Assembly: GCA_963082975.1 (NCBI GenBank)
Contig: OY720344.1
Span: 66,058,546 to 66,122,545, forward strand
Length of the DNA stretch: 64,000 nucleotides
Direction: 5' to 3'
Origin: Labia minor
Lineage: Eukaryota > Arthropoda > Insecta > Dermaptera > Spongiphoridae
In this document: positions 37,801 to 49,489 of the stretch, in pieces
Layout: each line of letters begins with the position of its first letter
Numbering within the stretch: the stretch's first letter is position 1
Notes under the pieces: model-generated
Database searches by the model: none
What the model saw: the letters and a program-made list of their open reading frames with translations, nothing else
What the model was told of the DNA's origin: nothing
Made by a program: the position numbers and the translations under genes

Positions 37801-38962
37801 ATAAATAAGGAAATTTCAGATTCTGATGGATCACCAGAACTATGTACTGAAGAAAGAAATAATAGTGCTTCAGAAAAGGTTAACAGAAAAATATTTCTTC
37901 TTAGACATGGCGAAAGAGTAGATTTTACCTTTGGATCTTGGATTCCCTATAGTTTTGATGAAAATGGTAAATTATACTTATATTTATAGTTAATATCTAA
38001 GTAGAAAATTATTCATATAATATTTTATAGGAAAATATATTCGAAAAGATTTAAATATGCCACGATCGGTGCCCAAACGCAGAGGCGGACCAGACGGATT
38101 TCGTTTTGATACTCCTTTAACTAATGTTGGTCTTCTTCAAGCCTCCCTTACAGGCGAAGCAATCCAAGAAGCTAATATTCAAATTAATCATGTATACTGT
38201 TCTCCATCATTGAGGTGTATCCAAACGTGTGATAGTTTGCTAAAGGGTATTTCATTGACTTTCAATTTTTCTTTTTAGAGGATAAATAAAATTCATTTTA
38301 AAATAATTTTTTTTATTACTTTATTGGTCAAAATAATAAATAAAATTTTTGTCTTTTTTAGTTATGAGTGATGGAAAAAATATGACTGTTCCTATAGCGT
38401 TAGAACCTGGACTTTTCGAATGGCTCCAATGGTACGGTGAAGGTATTCCTGATTGGTTATCAATTGATGAGTTTCGTGCAGCAGGATATCATATCCGTTC
38501 AGATTATATACCTCTCTATTCGATAGAAAAACTTAGGGAAAAACAAAAGGAAACGTGTGAAGATTTATATACGAGAAATTATGAAGTAATTAAATATATA
38601 TTAGAAGAGACTAAAGATAAAGGTATTTGGGAAAAAAATGTCATTCTAAATTATATGTAATTTTACTTTATAAAACATTAAATCATATTTAATTTTTTTT
38701 ATTTCTAAACTTTTCAGGTGGGAATATTTTAGTAGTTGGACATGCTACGACAGTTGATGTTTGCTCAAGACAATTGTTAGGTCACAAACCGCGAACATTC
38801 CAAGAAATGTTTAAGTTATTACAAAGAGTGCCTTATTGCAGTATAGCAATGTTAGAACAAAGTGAAGATGAAGATAGTTGGGCCCTAAAAGATCTTCCAT
38901 TTCCTCCACTTACGCAATATAATAATCTTCGATTTGATTGGAAAATACTTTTAACAAATTAA
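31835..38962 (+). CDS. UBASH3: UBASH3 (Sts/TULA-type) UBA-SH3 histidine phosphatase, ten exons
   Basis: Exons: 31,835-31,941; 32,379-32,619; 33,018-33,213; 33,328-33,423; 33,677-33,846; 36,740-36,948; 37,614-37,966; 38,031-38,246; 38,362-38,622; 38,718-38,962. All junctions are GT-AG and phases agree, giving 697 residues. Domains: UBA (about 20-60, [20 protein letters not shown]); 2H phosphoesterase-like with two H-x-T motifs (HITL, HLTL); SH3 (about 270-335, ending [10 protein letters not shown]); an acidic Ser-rich linker; histidine phosphatase (about 430-697). Catalytic residues by homology to human Sts-1 are R437 and H438 (RHGERVD), R519, E544 and H625. In animals these proteins bind ubiquitin and dephosphorylate tyrosine kinases. 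The gene looks intact. Intron 5 (2.9 kb) is full of repeats. Confidence 0.92.
34985..36672. repeat. Inverted-repeat-ended element in UBASH3 intron 5
   Basis: GCTAGCTAAAATTGTATATA with TGGGTTCTCAAAAACCGCTC at 34,997-35,047 is matched inverted by GAGCGGTTTTTTAGAACCCA and TACAATTTTAGCTAGCATAA at 36,603-36,655. The arms are about 60 bp. The interior right side resembles 13,745-13,930 and 6850-6960. No clear target duplication was identified. Confidence 0.5.
35359..35974. mobile_element. hAT-type MITE (616 bp), CAGTGGCGTACC family
   Basis: Ends CAGTGGCGTACCTA and TAGGTACGCCACTG. Perfect 8-bp duplication GAACTTGG at 35,351-35,358 and 35,975-35,982. Near-identical in sequence to 54,019-54,684 and to the fragment at 48,137. 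Confidence 0.92.
36949..37613. other. UBASH3 intron 6 with possible mariner remnant
   Basis: The minus strand around 37,150-37,310 reads KFLKGVKPVEI followed by diverged sequence. The GVKPVEI block resembles the N-terminal helix-turn-helix of mariner-like transposases. The remainder does not align well, so this is a weak call. Confidence 0.3.
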
Positions 38963-40214
38963 TATATCATCTCATAGTATTTAAATTAACTCGTAAATTT
39001 CCAATTAAAATTTTTGGAATATTTTTAAATAAAAACAATTTTCTTATTTTAATTAAAAATAATTTTATGAATTTTTATTTTTTACTTTTAAATAACATTT
39101 ATTTTTCATTGTTAGAAAAAAATTAATTTTATTAAATATACATATATATAATATCGTATATAAAGAATTAATTAGAAACAATTAAATACGATAAATTAAT
39201 ATCGTCTCTCATATTTTTATTTATTTTACTTTACTGATATTATTTTTAAAAAAATTAAATTTTATTAATTTTAATTTAAAAATGTGTTTTTTTAATGTTA
39301 TTTATTTATTTGTTAAATTTTATAAATATAAATAATAGAAAGTATTATATATTTGTTATTATTATTATTATAAAAAATATTTATATATTTATATCACTGT
39401 GTTAATATACTGATTTAATAATTGAATATTCAATATAATAAAAGTTAAATGTGTAATTTTGTTATTGTATAATATAAACTAAATACATTCAGAATATTTT
39501 TTTATTTATTATTAATAAGATTTAATATTTAATTCTGTATTAATTTATACAATTTAAAGACTGTTAATTAAATTAATGACTGACACTAAATAATAGAACT
39601 AAATATTGAAGTTGATATCAATTTTTTGTATCAACTACATTTAAATTACTTAATACAATATATTTTATTTTTATTAAATTTTGTGTGTATATAATTAAAT
39701 ATTTTTGTATTTAAATTTTATCATACTATAAAATAAACAACTTATATTTATTCTCTAATTTATTATTTTCATTTTTTAAAAATTACAAAACATTAATTCC
39801 TAATCATGTATCTTATAATATAAGTTTATTTTTCATTTAGTTATATATATATATATATATTATTGAATCTTATACTAGTAAAAATTAACTCTTATTTGTC
39901 TCAATCCTGACCTATCTCAATTTAATTTCCTAATATCTAGAATTCCCAAAAGTCCCGTTTTGACTGAGACAGTCCCCGTTTAAAGGTATGGTCCCAGCGT
40001 CTGGGCCAGTTTGCTTTTTGTCCTGGATAATTGTATAATAATATATGTACATAATGTCTGTATTAAACAAATAGATAACTTGAAAAATAAAAAGAGTTCA
40101 AAACTGGATGTTTTTAAAAATAACAAGGAATTTTTGAAAAGAGTTCACTCTAGAGATAAATATTAAATTAATTAATAATATTAAAAATAAAGATATTAAT
40201 AATTAGTCAATAAA
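38963..40214. other. AT-rich DNA downstream of UBASH3
   Basis: Presumed 3' UTR start, then AT-rich sequence with short (AT)n and ATT runs. No gene seen. Confidence 0.4.
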
Positions 40215-40965
40215 AAGTTTTATTCACTTCAAAATTTTGTGGGCTAACGGCAAGAACGACTTGAAAGTCATTTTTACCGACCGACGATAGTAAGGGAGGT
40301 ATTGTTTTCACACCAAATTTCACATGTGGAGATTTTTACATATCTCCACGAATCATGCATTTTCTAAACAGAAAAAAGTATTTTTAGCATGATGTCTGTC
40401 CGTCCGTCTGTCCGTCTGTCCGTCTGTCCGTCCGTCTGTCCGTCCGTCTGTCCGTCTGTCCGTCTGTCCGTCCGTATAGATGTGTACAGCCTGAACGGCT
40501 CAACCGATTTTGATGAAATTTGGTATATTTACTTAATGCATCAGTGGGATGAATTGATCAACTTTTGGTGCAATTCCGGAAACCGGAAGTGGTAGTATTA
40601 GCGATCGACGATAGGAAGGAAAGGGTTATTTTCACACCAAAGGAGATTTTTTTATATATCACCACGAATCATGCACTTTGTATTGGTTTTATCCTCGAGA
40701 AAAATCATATTTATTAGTTTTTTCTTGATTTAAAATTATATGACGTCATCCAGCCATTCATGACGTCACAGCCTGGTCTTGCATATATATTATAAATAAA
40801 ATAAAATTAAAAATGTTTATATTTATTATTTATGTATCCATATCTGTTTTTTATTACATTAATAGATATATTAAAATTATTTGAAATTGTTTCTGTAGCT
40901 GGAAATTAATTTATTTCAAACAGTCGGTCGGTTCGGACCTGGTCACAGGTCAACTTATTATTTTT
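40215..40965 (-). repeat. Dispersed repeat with GGAC/GACA minisatellite, copy 2 (inverted)
   Basis: Inverted match to 3786-4510 over nearly its full length (ACCGACCGACGATAGTAAGG, GCATGATGTCTGTCCGTCCG, TGACGTCATCCAGCCATTCA). The internal tract at 40,391-40,476 is expanded to about 86 bp of TCCG/TCTG units. Confidence 0.78.
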
Positions 40966-41895
40966 ATCTTAATAATAATAGCTGATGATCAGCACGCATT
41001 TAGTGAATTTTGTATTTTGAGCAATTCCCCAAATTTGTTCCGGTTTAAGAAAACAAAATTAGGGTAAGTCTACTAATTTCTTCATTTATATTATCAACCC
41101 AGCATATTTTTGCCTACCTGCCTGAATCTAAATAGAATTTTAAGGTTTTGTGAATTAATTTTTATTTCTTTCTATTAATAAATATTTTGTTTTTCTAATA
41201 TTTATAAACATAAGCTTTGTTAAAAACAAAAAAAAAATTGTTAGAAAACTGTTTATTTTTGTCAATATAACTAAAAACGACAAATATTTAAAAATATGTA
41301 AATTTATATGTATCATACTTCTTGAAATGATATATCCTTGTTTTTGTAAATTTAGTTCCTATTTGGACACTCAATTATTTTACTTAATTCGAACAATTAA
41401 CTAAAACAAATAATAAAATTTAATTTTAGAACAATTAAATATTTTTATTTGTTAAAATATTTGTGGTAATTATTGCTAAAATTAACAAATGCTATTCATA
41501 ATTTCGAGCAACATTAGGATTTTGACTATAAATATGAATAAACTTTATTTATATTTATTTCTTATGATCAAATTATATAGTGTAGTGAATATTACCCTTA
41601 GGATTTTGTTCAATGAAAAAACATTTATTATTATTTTTTAAAAGTTTAGAGTAAGTTAATTCAAAATTTTCAAGTTTCTATAATGTTAATTTTTTAAATA
41701 TGACCTTTATTTTTAATATTTATGTGTTTAAATAGAATGGTTGTTAAATAAAGTTAACATTATTATAATTAAATGTTTTTTTTATTATTAAATATATCTT
41801 ATTTGTGTATTTACATATCAGATGAAATTGCATTTCCTACCATGCAAATGTATCATTAAAATAGAAAACTACAGATGGTCTGTGCAAACTATATT
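40966..41895. other. AT-rich DNA, nothing recognised
   Basis: No gene or repeat end supported. Confidence 0.35.
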
Positions 41896-42110
41896 CAGTG
41901 GCGCAACCAGGATTTGATCCTGGGGGGGGGGTTTACTAGCCGCTCCACCTTCCTATGGCGGGGTCCCCCCCCCCCCCCCCGGGCTCTCTCAAAGACAAAT
42001 TTTCATTAAGATTTTTTTTTATATTAAATATTTAAAAATGTTTTGTAAATGAAATACTGATTTTACAAAATCTGGCAAAAATCTTTAATTTTGTATCTAT
42101 GCGCACGGCA
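41896..42110 (+). repeat. hAT-like left end, CAGTGGCGCAACC family
   Basis: CAGTGGCGCAACCAGGATTT, GATCCTGGGGGG, a poly-C run and CAAAGACAAATTTTCATTAA are repeated at 44,108-44,290. The right ends and target duplications were not found. Confidence 0.55.
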
Positions 42111-42299
42111 AAGTTCCAGCAAGCCGCGCGCATGCCGTAAGTATATTTACACGAATGGTTTGGAGTCACTTTTGACCCCACTGTATCTCAGTGCCTATTG
42201 CAAGTACAGAGATAAAATTTTATCTACGTAGTCATATACTAGAAATAAAGTAGTATGCCAAATTTCATAGATATAGCTTCAGTAGATCCTGAAATATGA

Positions 42300-42795
42300 C
42301 CCTGTGAAAATAGCTTCTTTTGGCACTGATTCACTGATTGGTCAACAAAATTCTTAAGGTATTTCCAATTGTCCTAGCGCTTTGAAATTTGGCATGCAGG
42401 TCGTGTGTTATATGTAGGTTAACAAAAAATTAAGAAATTTAAGAAATCGGTCAAGCTTGAGTTCTTATAATCGAATATCAATGCGATTTTTATGAATTTT
42501 TATGAATTCAAGGATTTTGTCAGAAACTAATCAAGCTAGCAATTCGAAATTTGGTACACCGATATTATTCACAGTTTGTAGATTTCTATCAAAATTTCGT
42601 CAAAATCGGTTAACCGGAAGTGGTACTTTACCTACACTGGTTGCGTTTACCTTCCAAGTAAAGTACCAGTTTGCTTCGAGATATTTGCTTCATATTTTGT
42701 ATATAGATTTAAAAATATGAAAAAAATTCAGATACCAAATTTCATCTTGATCTGACTACCGGAAGTGACATTTTACCTATACAAGTAACGTTAGG
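42300..42795 (+). repeat. Dispersed repeat, inverted copy at 48,826-49,090
   Basis: GTGGTACTTTACCTACACTG, GGTTGCGTTTACCTTCCAAG, CTTCGAGATATTTGCTTCAT and CTACCGGAAGTGACATTTTA recur on the opposite strand at 48.8-49.0 kb. Short frames in both copies encode the same 60-70 residues, but only because the DNA is near-identical. Confidence 0.65.
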
Positions 42796-42799
42796 TGTA

Positions 42800-43357
42800 G
42801 ATTATAAATATATATAATAGTGTTAAACCATTTTACTTTATAATTTAAATTAATTAGTTTCTTTATTTTTATTGTTGTTAAAACATAATAATAATAACCT
42901 AATTACCTATTTATATGCGGGAAAGTCTAGGGGAGGACACTCCCGATTTTTTAATACAAAGTTTATTTATTTCATATTTTAAAATAATTGATAGTGATGC
43001 GATAATTTTGCACAGCAGTTTATATATAATATAAGCGTGAATAAAGAAGGAATTAAAAATCTTATTACTATTTGTTAGTCGTAGACCCACAAAGATAGAT
43101 CTTTAAATTTTTAAAGATATCACTATTAAATATAACTTAACAGTTTCTATATTTTTTTCAATGAATTAATTAATAGTTCTAATTATTTATTATTCAATAC
43201 AAGTTTTAAATTCAGAACTATAAAATAAAAGAACAAATAAAATTATTATATTAATTTGCAATTTTTTTAAACACAAAATTACTTCAAAGGCTAAGAATGG
43301 ACGCGGGCGCGGCACAAAAAGGAAAAAATAGGTAAGCTTTCTTAAAAAAAAGTATTG
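42800..43357. other. AT-rich DNA, nothing recognised
   Basis: No supported gene; a minus-strand frame at 43,190-43,441 has no domain. Confidence 0.35.
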
Positions 43358-43825
43358 AAATCTAATCAAAAACATACCTGTTAAAAAGGGGGCCAAGTTC
43401 CTATCGGCTATTTGTTTGCCTAAAAAAGGGTTCAAATCCATCCCAATGCCAAGTTTAGATGCACTTTAAAATCAAACATAATTATTTTCATCAACAGCCT
43501 GATCCACTGGTAAACAAACATTTGGCATTCCCAAGAATCGCCACCACACCCAGGCACGCCACTTTATTCGCGTCAACGGTCCATCTGGCCGAAATTCACT
43601 TTACCATACACCCAACTTAAAATATGGTATAGTTGATAAAATACGTAGGTACTTGGTTTAAAATATCTAAAATTATAATACTTAGAAATTTGAACTTGGC
43701 AGGTTAATTTATACATATAAATAATAAATAGAGTTATACAATTAATCTAGTGTTATGAACAGCAACAGAAAAACCTGCCAAGTTCAAATTTTTTTTAACA
43801 GGTATGTTTTTGATTAGATTTTATT
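43358..43825. repeat. Foldback with about 45-bp inverted arms
   Basis: AATCTAATCAAAAACATACC-TGTTAAAAA at 43,360-43,388 is inverted at 43,797-43,824. Internally GAACTTGGCAGGTTAATTT (43,692) and AACCTGCCAAGTTCAAATTT (43,772) form a second pair. A moderately GC-rich core (43,500-43,610) lies in the loop. Confidence 0.55.
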
Positions 43826-43904
43826 TACTCGTATTCACAGTTTTAGAAAGAAAATATTTTTTCCAGCTATAAGTAAATCATTTTAGCTTTCCTCGTAATC
43901 TTAT

Positions 43905-44035
43905 CTACACACACACACACACACAGACAGACATTTTTCTCAACCTTAGTGATAATGACCCAGAGACCTTTAAAACGTATAGAAACATCAAAATCTTAAC
44001 ATCGAAAATTTTCATGATCGCAATACTATTTCTGG
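43905..44035 (+). repeat. CA microsatellite and dispersed tail sequence
   Basis: (AC)n-GACAGACA followed by TTCTCAACCTTAGTGATAAT and AACATCGAAAATTTTC closely match 2923-3045. It is probably the tail of one repeat family. Confidence 0.6.
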
Positions 44036-44107
44036 CGATAATAATGATAATAATAAATAATACTGTTTTTAGAATTTGTTTGGAAGCTTATTATATTGTG
44101 AGTATAA

Positions 44108-44320
44108 CAGTGGCGCAACCAGGATTTGATCCTGGGGGGGGGAGGGGTTTGACTAGCCGCTTCACCTTCCTATGGCGCCCCCCCCCCCCAGAGCTTTCTC
44201 AAAGACAAATTTTCATTAAGATTTTTTTTATATTAAATATTTAAAAAAGTTTTGTAAATGAAACACTGATTTTACAAAATTTTGAAAATTTTTGCTCCGA
44301 GATTTTTTGAGATTTCCACT
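44108..44320 (+). repeat. hAT-like left end, CAGTGGCGCAACC family, second copy
   Basis: Matches 41,896-42,110 including the G run, GACTAGCCGCTTCACCTTCC and the poly-C run. Confidence 0.55.
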
Positions 44321-44799
44321 TTTCAGACGGTTCTGAATTCAAACCTGCCGGCCGGCGGCCGTTCGTTACCTAGATTACGTCTATACAAAATGAGATATTG
44401 TCTTTAAATTTGATATTTAGATGATTTTTTGGGAATGATGGGAGGGGATTGGATTGTTTTTGGACAAGATCGGACCATAAGTAAGGGTAGTTTAAAGAGG
44501 TGTCAAAGCACATTTAATTGATTTTCTCAATTAAATTTATATGGAATCGAATTTACTAAAAGTTTAATTATATTCATTTTTACTGTTGTTTTTGTTAAGT
44601 TTAGGTAAACTAAACTTAACAATAAAGGAGTTATTTATAAAAAACTACTTTAAGATTTCGAAAGCTTCGTCCGCCCGTAGTGGCAGGATATTTTGAAAGA
44701 AATCATGTAAAAATCCCTAAGAAAAAATCCCTAAATGCAAATAACCCTAAAAGAATAAATCCCTAAATAAAAAATTTCCCTAATTTTTTTTTTACTTAT
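44321..44799. other. Intergenic DNA, nothing recognised
   Basis: Moderately AT-rich; no open frame of note. Confidence 0.3.
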
Positions 44800-45141
44800 T
44801 TAATAATGAATAGCCGAAGAGACTTGAATGAGGTAGTTATACATTATGCTTGATGTCATCACATCTGTTCCATCTGGTTTTTTAGCGTCCCATTTTTCAT
44901 GGTTTGCCTTCAATATGATCAGAAGCTCATCATGCGAGTCGCTGAATCGTTTCCTTGGAGGATCAGGCTTACCACGATCATCACGACAGATTTTCAAAGA
45001 GATAAGGTTATGCTCAATATGGATTTGCTTAATCAGGTCCCATACTGATGTCTTATAACCTACTAAGCGTGAACGAAGAGCATTGTTGTAACCTTCCAAT
45101 GCATTGTTTGTTCGAGGCAAACCCATCAAAGTGGCATCGTA

Positions 45142-46053
45142 CAGGGTTCGGCAGTCAAACTTGACGGTTTTTGAAATGGGATAAATAAAAAAGTTGTTGA
45201 GATATTTTAATTATTTTTATTTATTGTAAAGAGGAGAATTGGAAATTTAACTTCATAATAAAAAAGCACAAAAATAACTTATGTAGCAAAAATTATGTCA
45301 CTTAAATGATGACCACTATTTTCTCTACACTGTACGAATCTCCTGGAGAAGTTAGTCATGACTCTCTTCAATGTTTGCGGGATCTCACGACTTTCTCGCC
45401 GAATGTTCTCCTTCAGTTGGTTCAAATTATTTGGTATGTTAACATAAACTCTTCCCTTGATAACTCTTCCCATAGATAAGTCACAAGGGGACAAGTCGGG
45501 AGAACGTGCCGGCCATTCGATGTCACCCCTGAGCGAGATCAGCTTACCGGGGAAAAATCCTCTGAGTTGAGCCATGGACGCCCGAGAGGTATGGGCAGTT
45601 GCTCCGTCCTGATGAAACCAGACCCTCCTGAGAGGGATACGATGGCGACGTAACTCTGGGATGAGAAAGTCACGGATCATGGCAACATAACGCGCTGAGT
45701 TCACTGTCACTGGCCATTCTCCTCAAAAAAATAAGGCCCTAACACTGTTGACCAACACACTGCAGCCCAGACAGTTACTCTTTCACAGTGAAGAGGCTGC
45801 TCTCAGGAGGGTCTGATTTCATTGAAGAGAGTCATGACTAACTTCTCCAGGAGACTCGTACAGTGTAGAGAAAATAGTGGTCATCATTTAAGTGACATAA
45901 TTTTTGCTACATAAGTTATTTTTGTGCTTTTTTATTATGAATGTTAAATTTCCAATTCTCCTCTTTACAATAAAAAAAAACTAATTAAAATATCTCAACA
46001 ACTTTTTTATTTATCCCATTTCAAAAACCGTCAGGTTTGACTGCCGGACCCTG
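45142..46053 (-). mobile_element. Tc1/mariner-type element with ~225-bp foldback ends, inserted in MULE
   Basis: Ends CAGGGTTCGGCAGTCAAAC and GTTTGACTGCCGGACCCTG with TA on both sides (45,140-45,141; 46,054-46,055). The inverted similarity continues inward for about 225 bp (45,142-45,370 against 45,830-46,053), including the end of the transposase frame. The right arm is therefore a rearranged copy of the left arm. The N-terminal half of the transposase is gone. Confidence 0.88.
45279..45710 (-). pseudogene. Tc1/mariner-family DDE transposase C-terminal half
   Basis: A 143-residue open frame with WFHQDGATAHTSRASM (second catalytic Asp in HQDGA) and WPARSPDLSPCD (the Pro-Asp-Leu block before the third acidic residue). 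The expected FFLWGY after CD is altered to LSMGRV. The frame ends RENSGHHLSDIIFAT. This family acts by cut-and-paste at TA sites; this copy lacks the N-terminal helix-turn-helix and the first catalytic Asp. Confidence 0.85.
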
Positions 46054-46330
46054 TAGATGTTCCAATGTTCCAATGTCGAATTCGGGGTCATAAAAGCCAG
46101 CCAAATATTGTTCACCTAGCCAAGTGCGCTCGAAGTAAGAAAAAAGATCACAATGACTTTTGATGGTGGTACCAAAGCCAAAGCTGCAAGAGTTCGTAAA
46201 TGAGTGGAGTTGTCAGGATTATCTATATCATTATAGAGCTTCAAAACTTCTGGCATTGATTTGATGTTTCTATAAATGCATTGAGCAAAATGAAAAAGAA
46301 CCTCTGATGATAGTAAACTTCATAAATTGC

Positions 46331-48136
46331 GTTGTATATTCCCTGGTGAAATATAAGGAGCAAAATATGCATTTTGTAGTTGGAATCATTAAGCTATTAA
46401 AACGTATGCTAATAAACGAAATTTGAGTTTTGATTTTTTTCCCTCTAAAGTGACTGTAAAAATAAAGATATATGTTTGATAATTTTTCACATCATTCAAA
46501 ATTGTATAAAATTGCTATATATAGAATTCTTGATTGAATCGCTGAAGGTACCGGAATTAATTTTTTAACATTGCAAATAACGCTCCAGCACATGTGGTGC
46601 CATCAACAAAGAGCCAAACACGCGCTGATTTCATAAATATTATTTATTGATTTTAATTTATAATTTATAATTAATTAAATTTAATCTAAATATAATATAT
46701 TATGTTATTTTATCCAATTCAAATTGCGAGATAGTCGAATGGAGACACTCCAGCTTATTTTTAATTAATATTTAGACATTTTATTTTATTTATTATTTAA
46801 AATTTTTGTAATTTTATATTTGATCGTTTTTATTAGGTATTTTTTAAATTAGTTTTAACATTTTAATTATGAAAATGTATCAAAAAATATTATATAAGTA
46901 ATAATTATAGGAAAGTTGACGTGGAGAAGAAATTGAATGTTATATTTTATACATAAATACTTATGCGTGCCGCTCATTTTTTAAACATTCAAATTTGTAT
47001 AAACCTAAACACAAAACATGTTGAAATAATGTTATTTTTAAAAAGAACAAAGTTAACTTAAATATTTAATAGAATATTAAATTAAATCAAAAACTAAATT
47101 AAATTTTAACAAATCATTTCTAAAGTTTCTGATGTAATAATGTCTGTAAAAGATTGCATAACATGACTTTACAATGAAAGCATTAAATATTAGTCAAAGT
47201 TTTTTTAATTTATTTGGTTTAATCATTTGCCGCTTGTGATCGTTCTTGGTGTTGCCCCGTTTTTTTCCTTGTTCCTGCATAATTAAAAAAGTAAGTTAAA
47301 ACAAATTTAATTTAAAATTAATAAATAATAAAAATAATTTAAATAAGCAATTTATTATAATAATTTATAGTATTTATATAGAATTTTTTTAATAATTTTA
47401 TTTTATAATATCTCAAAGTAACTTAAAAAATTTAGAAATGCCGATTAGTATTATTTTATATTAGTTTATCTAAAATACCTCATCGATTTATATTAACATA
47501 ATATTCAATTAAATTTTAATCAAATTAAACAATTATTTCCTAAAAATTATTTTTTCCGATATTTAATCCGTTCTAAGGAATCATTATCAAAATCTTATCA
47601 ATATTTTACCCTCTATTTCTATTTATCATTTCTCCGATGATGAATAAAAAACTAAAGGTCAAGATTATTATTTAGATTTATTTTATAATTGAATTATTAA
47701 ACTAAACATTTTACTTTAAATATTTAAATAAACTATAAGATATTTATTTATTTTTATTATTTAATTATTAAATAAAAAAAAAATATTCTCATTTAGGTTG
47801 TAAAAGAAAATAAATGAAAGAAATTCTTAGATCAATCAATCTTAAGAGATTAAAATTATTAAATAACATTTAAATTTTATCATAATATATTTATTTAGGA
47901 AAGGTAATACAAGATGTGTGCCATTAAATATTTTTATGTTGAGAATGAACAATGCAAACTATTTCAAAGGCGAATCCTTTTTATTATATTTTATTTAAAT
48001 CATAAATTATTTTATATTGTAATATATATATGTAAATTTTATTGTTTAATAACAATTTCTCATTTAAATATTTGAGATAAAAATTATTAAATGATCTAGG
48101 GTAACATTTAATTTTATCATAATATATTTATTTAGG
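46331..48136. other. AT-rich DNA, nothing recognised
   Basis: No gene, RNA gene or repeat terminus supported. Confidence 0.35.
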
Positions 48137-48242
48137 CAGTGGCGTACCTAGGGGGGTGCGGTGGGTGCGGTCCGCACCGGGCGGCACTTAGCTTGGGGCG
48201 GCATTTTTTATATTTAGTTATAGTTGTAAAAAGCAACTTATT
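48137..48242 (+). mobile_element. hAT MITE fragment, CAGTGGCGTACC family
   Basis: The left ~105 bp of the family (CAGTGGCGTACCTAGG, GGTCCGCACCGGGCGGC, TATAGTTGTAAAAAGCAACT) ends abruptly at an (AT)n tract, where the next repeat begins. Confidence 0.75.
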
Positions 48243-48264
48243 ATATATATATATATATATAGAA

Positions 48265-48822
48265 TAAAGTGCTACTTCCGGTTAACTGATATTTTAAATG
48301 TAAAAAAAAACAGATATGGATATAATATAAATATTTTTAATTTTATTTTATTTATAATATATAAGGGCTGGCTGTGACGTCATGAAGTGCTGGGTGACGT
48401 CATATAATTATAAATTAAGAAAAAACTAATGAAGATGATTTTTCTCGAGGATAAAACCAATACAAAGTGCATAACACGTGGAGATATGTCCTCACGTGAA
48501 ATTTGATATGAAAATAACCCTTCACTTCCTCTCTTCGATCGGCAATAATAGCACTTCCGGTTTCCGGATTTGCACCAAAAGTTGATCAATTCATCCTACT
48601 GATGTATTAAGTAAATATACCAAATTTCATCAAAATTCGTTGAGCCGTTCAGGCTGTACACATCTATACGGACGGACGGACGGACAGACATCATGCTAAA
48701 AATACTTTTTTCTGTTAAGAAAATGCATGATTCGTGGAGATATGTACCTAAAAATATCCATAGGTGAAATTTGGTGTGAAAACAATACCTCCCTTACTAT
48801 CGTCGGTCGGTAAAAAAGAAAC
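48265..48822 (+). repeat. Dispersed repeat with GGAC/GACA minisatellite, copy 3
   Basis: Shares block order with 3786-4510: GTGACGTCAT pairs, TTTTTCTCGAGGATAAAACC, CCGTTCAGGCTGTACACATC, (GGAC)3-GACAGACA, and CCTCCCTTACTATCGTCGGT. Confidence 0.75.
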
Positions 48823-48825
48823 GCT

Positions 48826-49110
48826 ACTTGTATAGGTAAAATGTCTCTTCCGGTAGTCAGATCATGATGAAATTTGGTATCTCAATTTTTTCATATTTTT
48901 AAATCTATATACAAAATATGAAGCAAATATCTCGAAGCAAACTGGTACTTTACTTGAAAGGTAAACGCAACCAGTGTAGGTAAAGTACCACTTCCGGTTA
49001 ACCGATTTTGACAAAATTTTGATAGAAATCTACAAACTGTGAATAATATCGGTGTACCAAATTTCGAAGTCCTAGCTTGATTAGTTTTTGAGTAAATTTG
49101 CTTACAGACA

Positions 49111-49141
<31 letters not shown>

Positions 49142-49335
49142 CATACATACATACATACATACATACACACACACAGACATAATTCGAAAAATGGTATTTT
49201 CCGACTCAGGGAGGTCTAAAACGTCAAGCTCTATCGAAATCTCGAAGTCGAAATTTTTGACGATTCCAATACTTCCCTTATACGAAGTTTGCGGGAAAGT
49301 AACAATTACAAAATGTGCGCCATTAGATATTTTTA
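48826..49335 (-). repeat. Dispersed repeat with (ACAT)n, inverted relative to 42.3-42.8 kb
   Basis: 48,826-49,090 is the inverted match of 42,500-42,795. It is followed by (ACAT)n at 49,107-49,168, GACAGACAT-like sequence and a conserved block (CTCAGGGAGGTCTAAAACG, ATTCCAATACTTCCC) whose structure parallels the tail at 43,905. Confidence 0.6.
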
Positions 49336-49489
49336 TGTTGACATATACTTTACAAAACAGATAAATTAATATATTTTAAATTTTCTAGGTTTTCTAAACA
49401 CTTTTAGTATAAAATTTTACAACATTTCTGATTCAATGTAGTTTGGTTTGTTTCTTTATAAAAAATATATTAGGGAAAGGGAACCGACA

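Larger units (their letters stand above)
44800..46330 (-). pseudogene. MULE transposase C-terminal remnant, split by a mariner-type element
   Basis: The minus strand upstream of the inserted element (46,330 down to 46,056) reads QCIYRNIKSMPEVL, LAALALVPP, FSYFERTWLGEQY and FDIGT. It resumes after the insertion at 45,139 as YDATLMGLPRTNNALEGYNN and runs to a stop at 44,800. The R-T-N-N-x-x-E-G-x-x-N block is typical of the MULE transposase C-terminus in insect Mutator-like (FLYWCH-associated) elements. A 1-nt frameshift lies just before the insertion point. The mariner element sits exactly in the TA of the Tyr codon. The N-terminal zinc finger and catalytic core are not present. Confidence 0.8.

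Noticed and set aside
40391..40476. Possible CRISPR-like array
   Set aside because: Units are 4-8 bp simple repeats without spacers, in a eukaryotic genome.
40389..40595. Frame with SVRLSVCPSVCPS repeats
   Set aside because: Translation of the TCCG/TCTG minisatellite inside a dispersed repeat.
48891..49172. Frames with MYVCMYVC repeats
   Set aside because: Translation of the (ACAT)n microsatellite.
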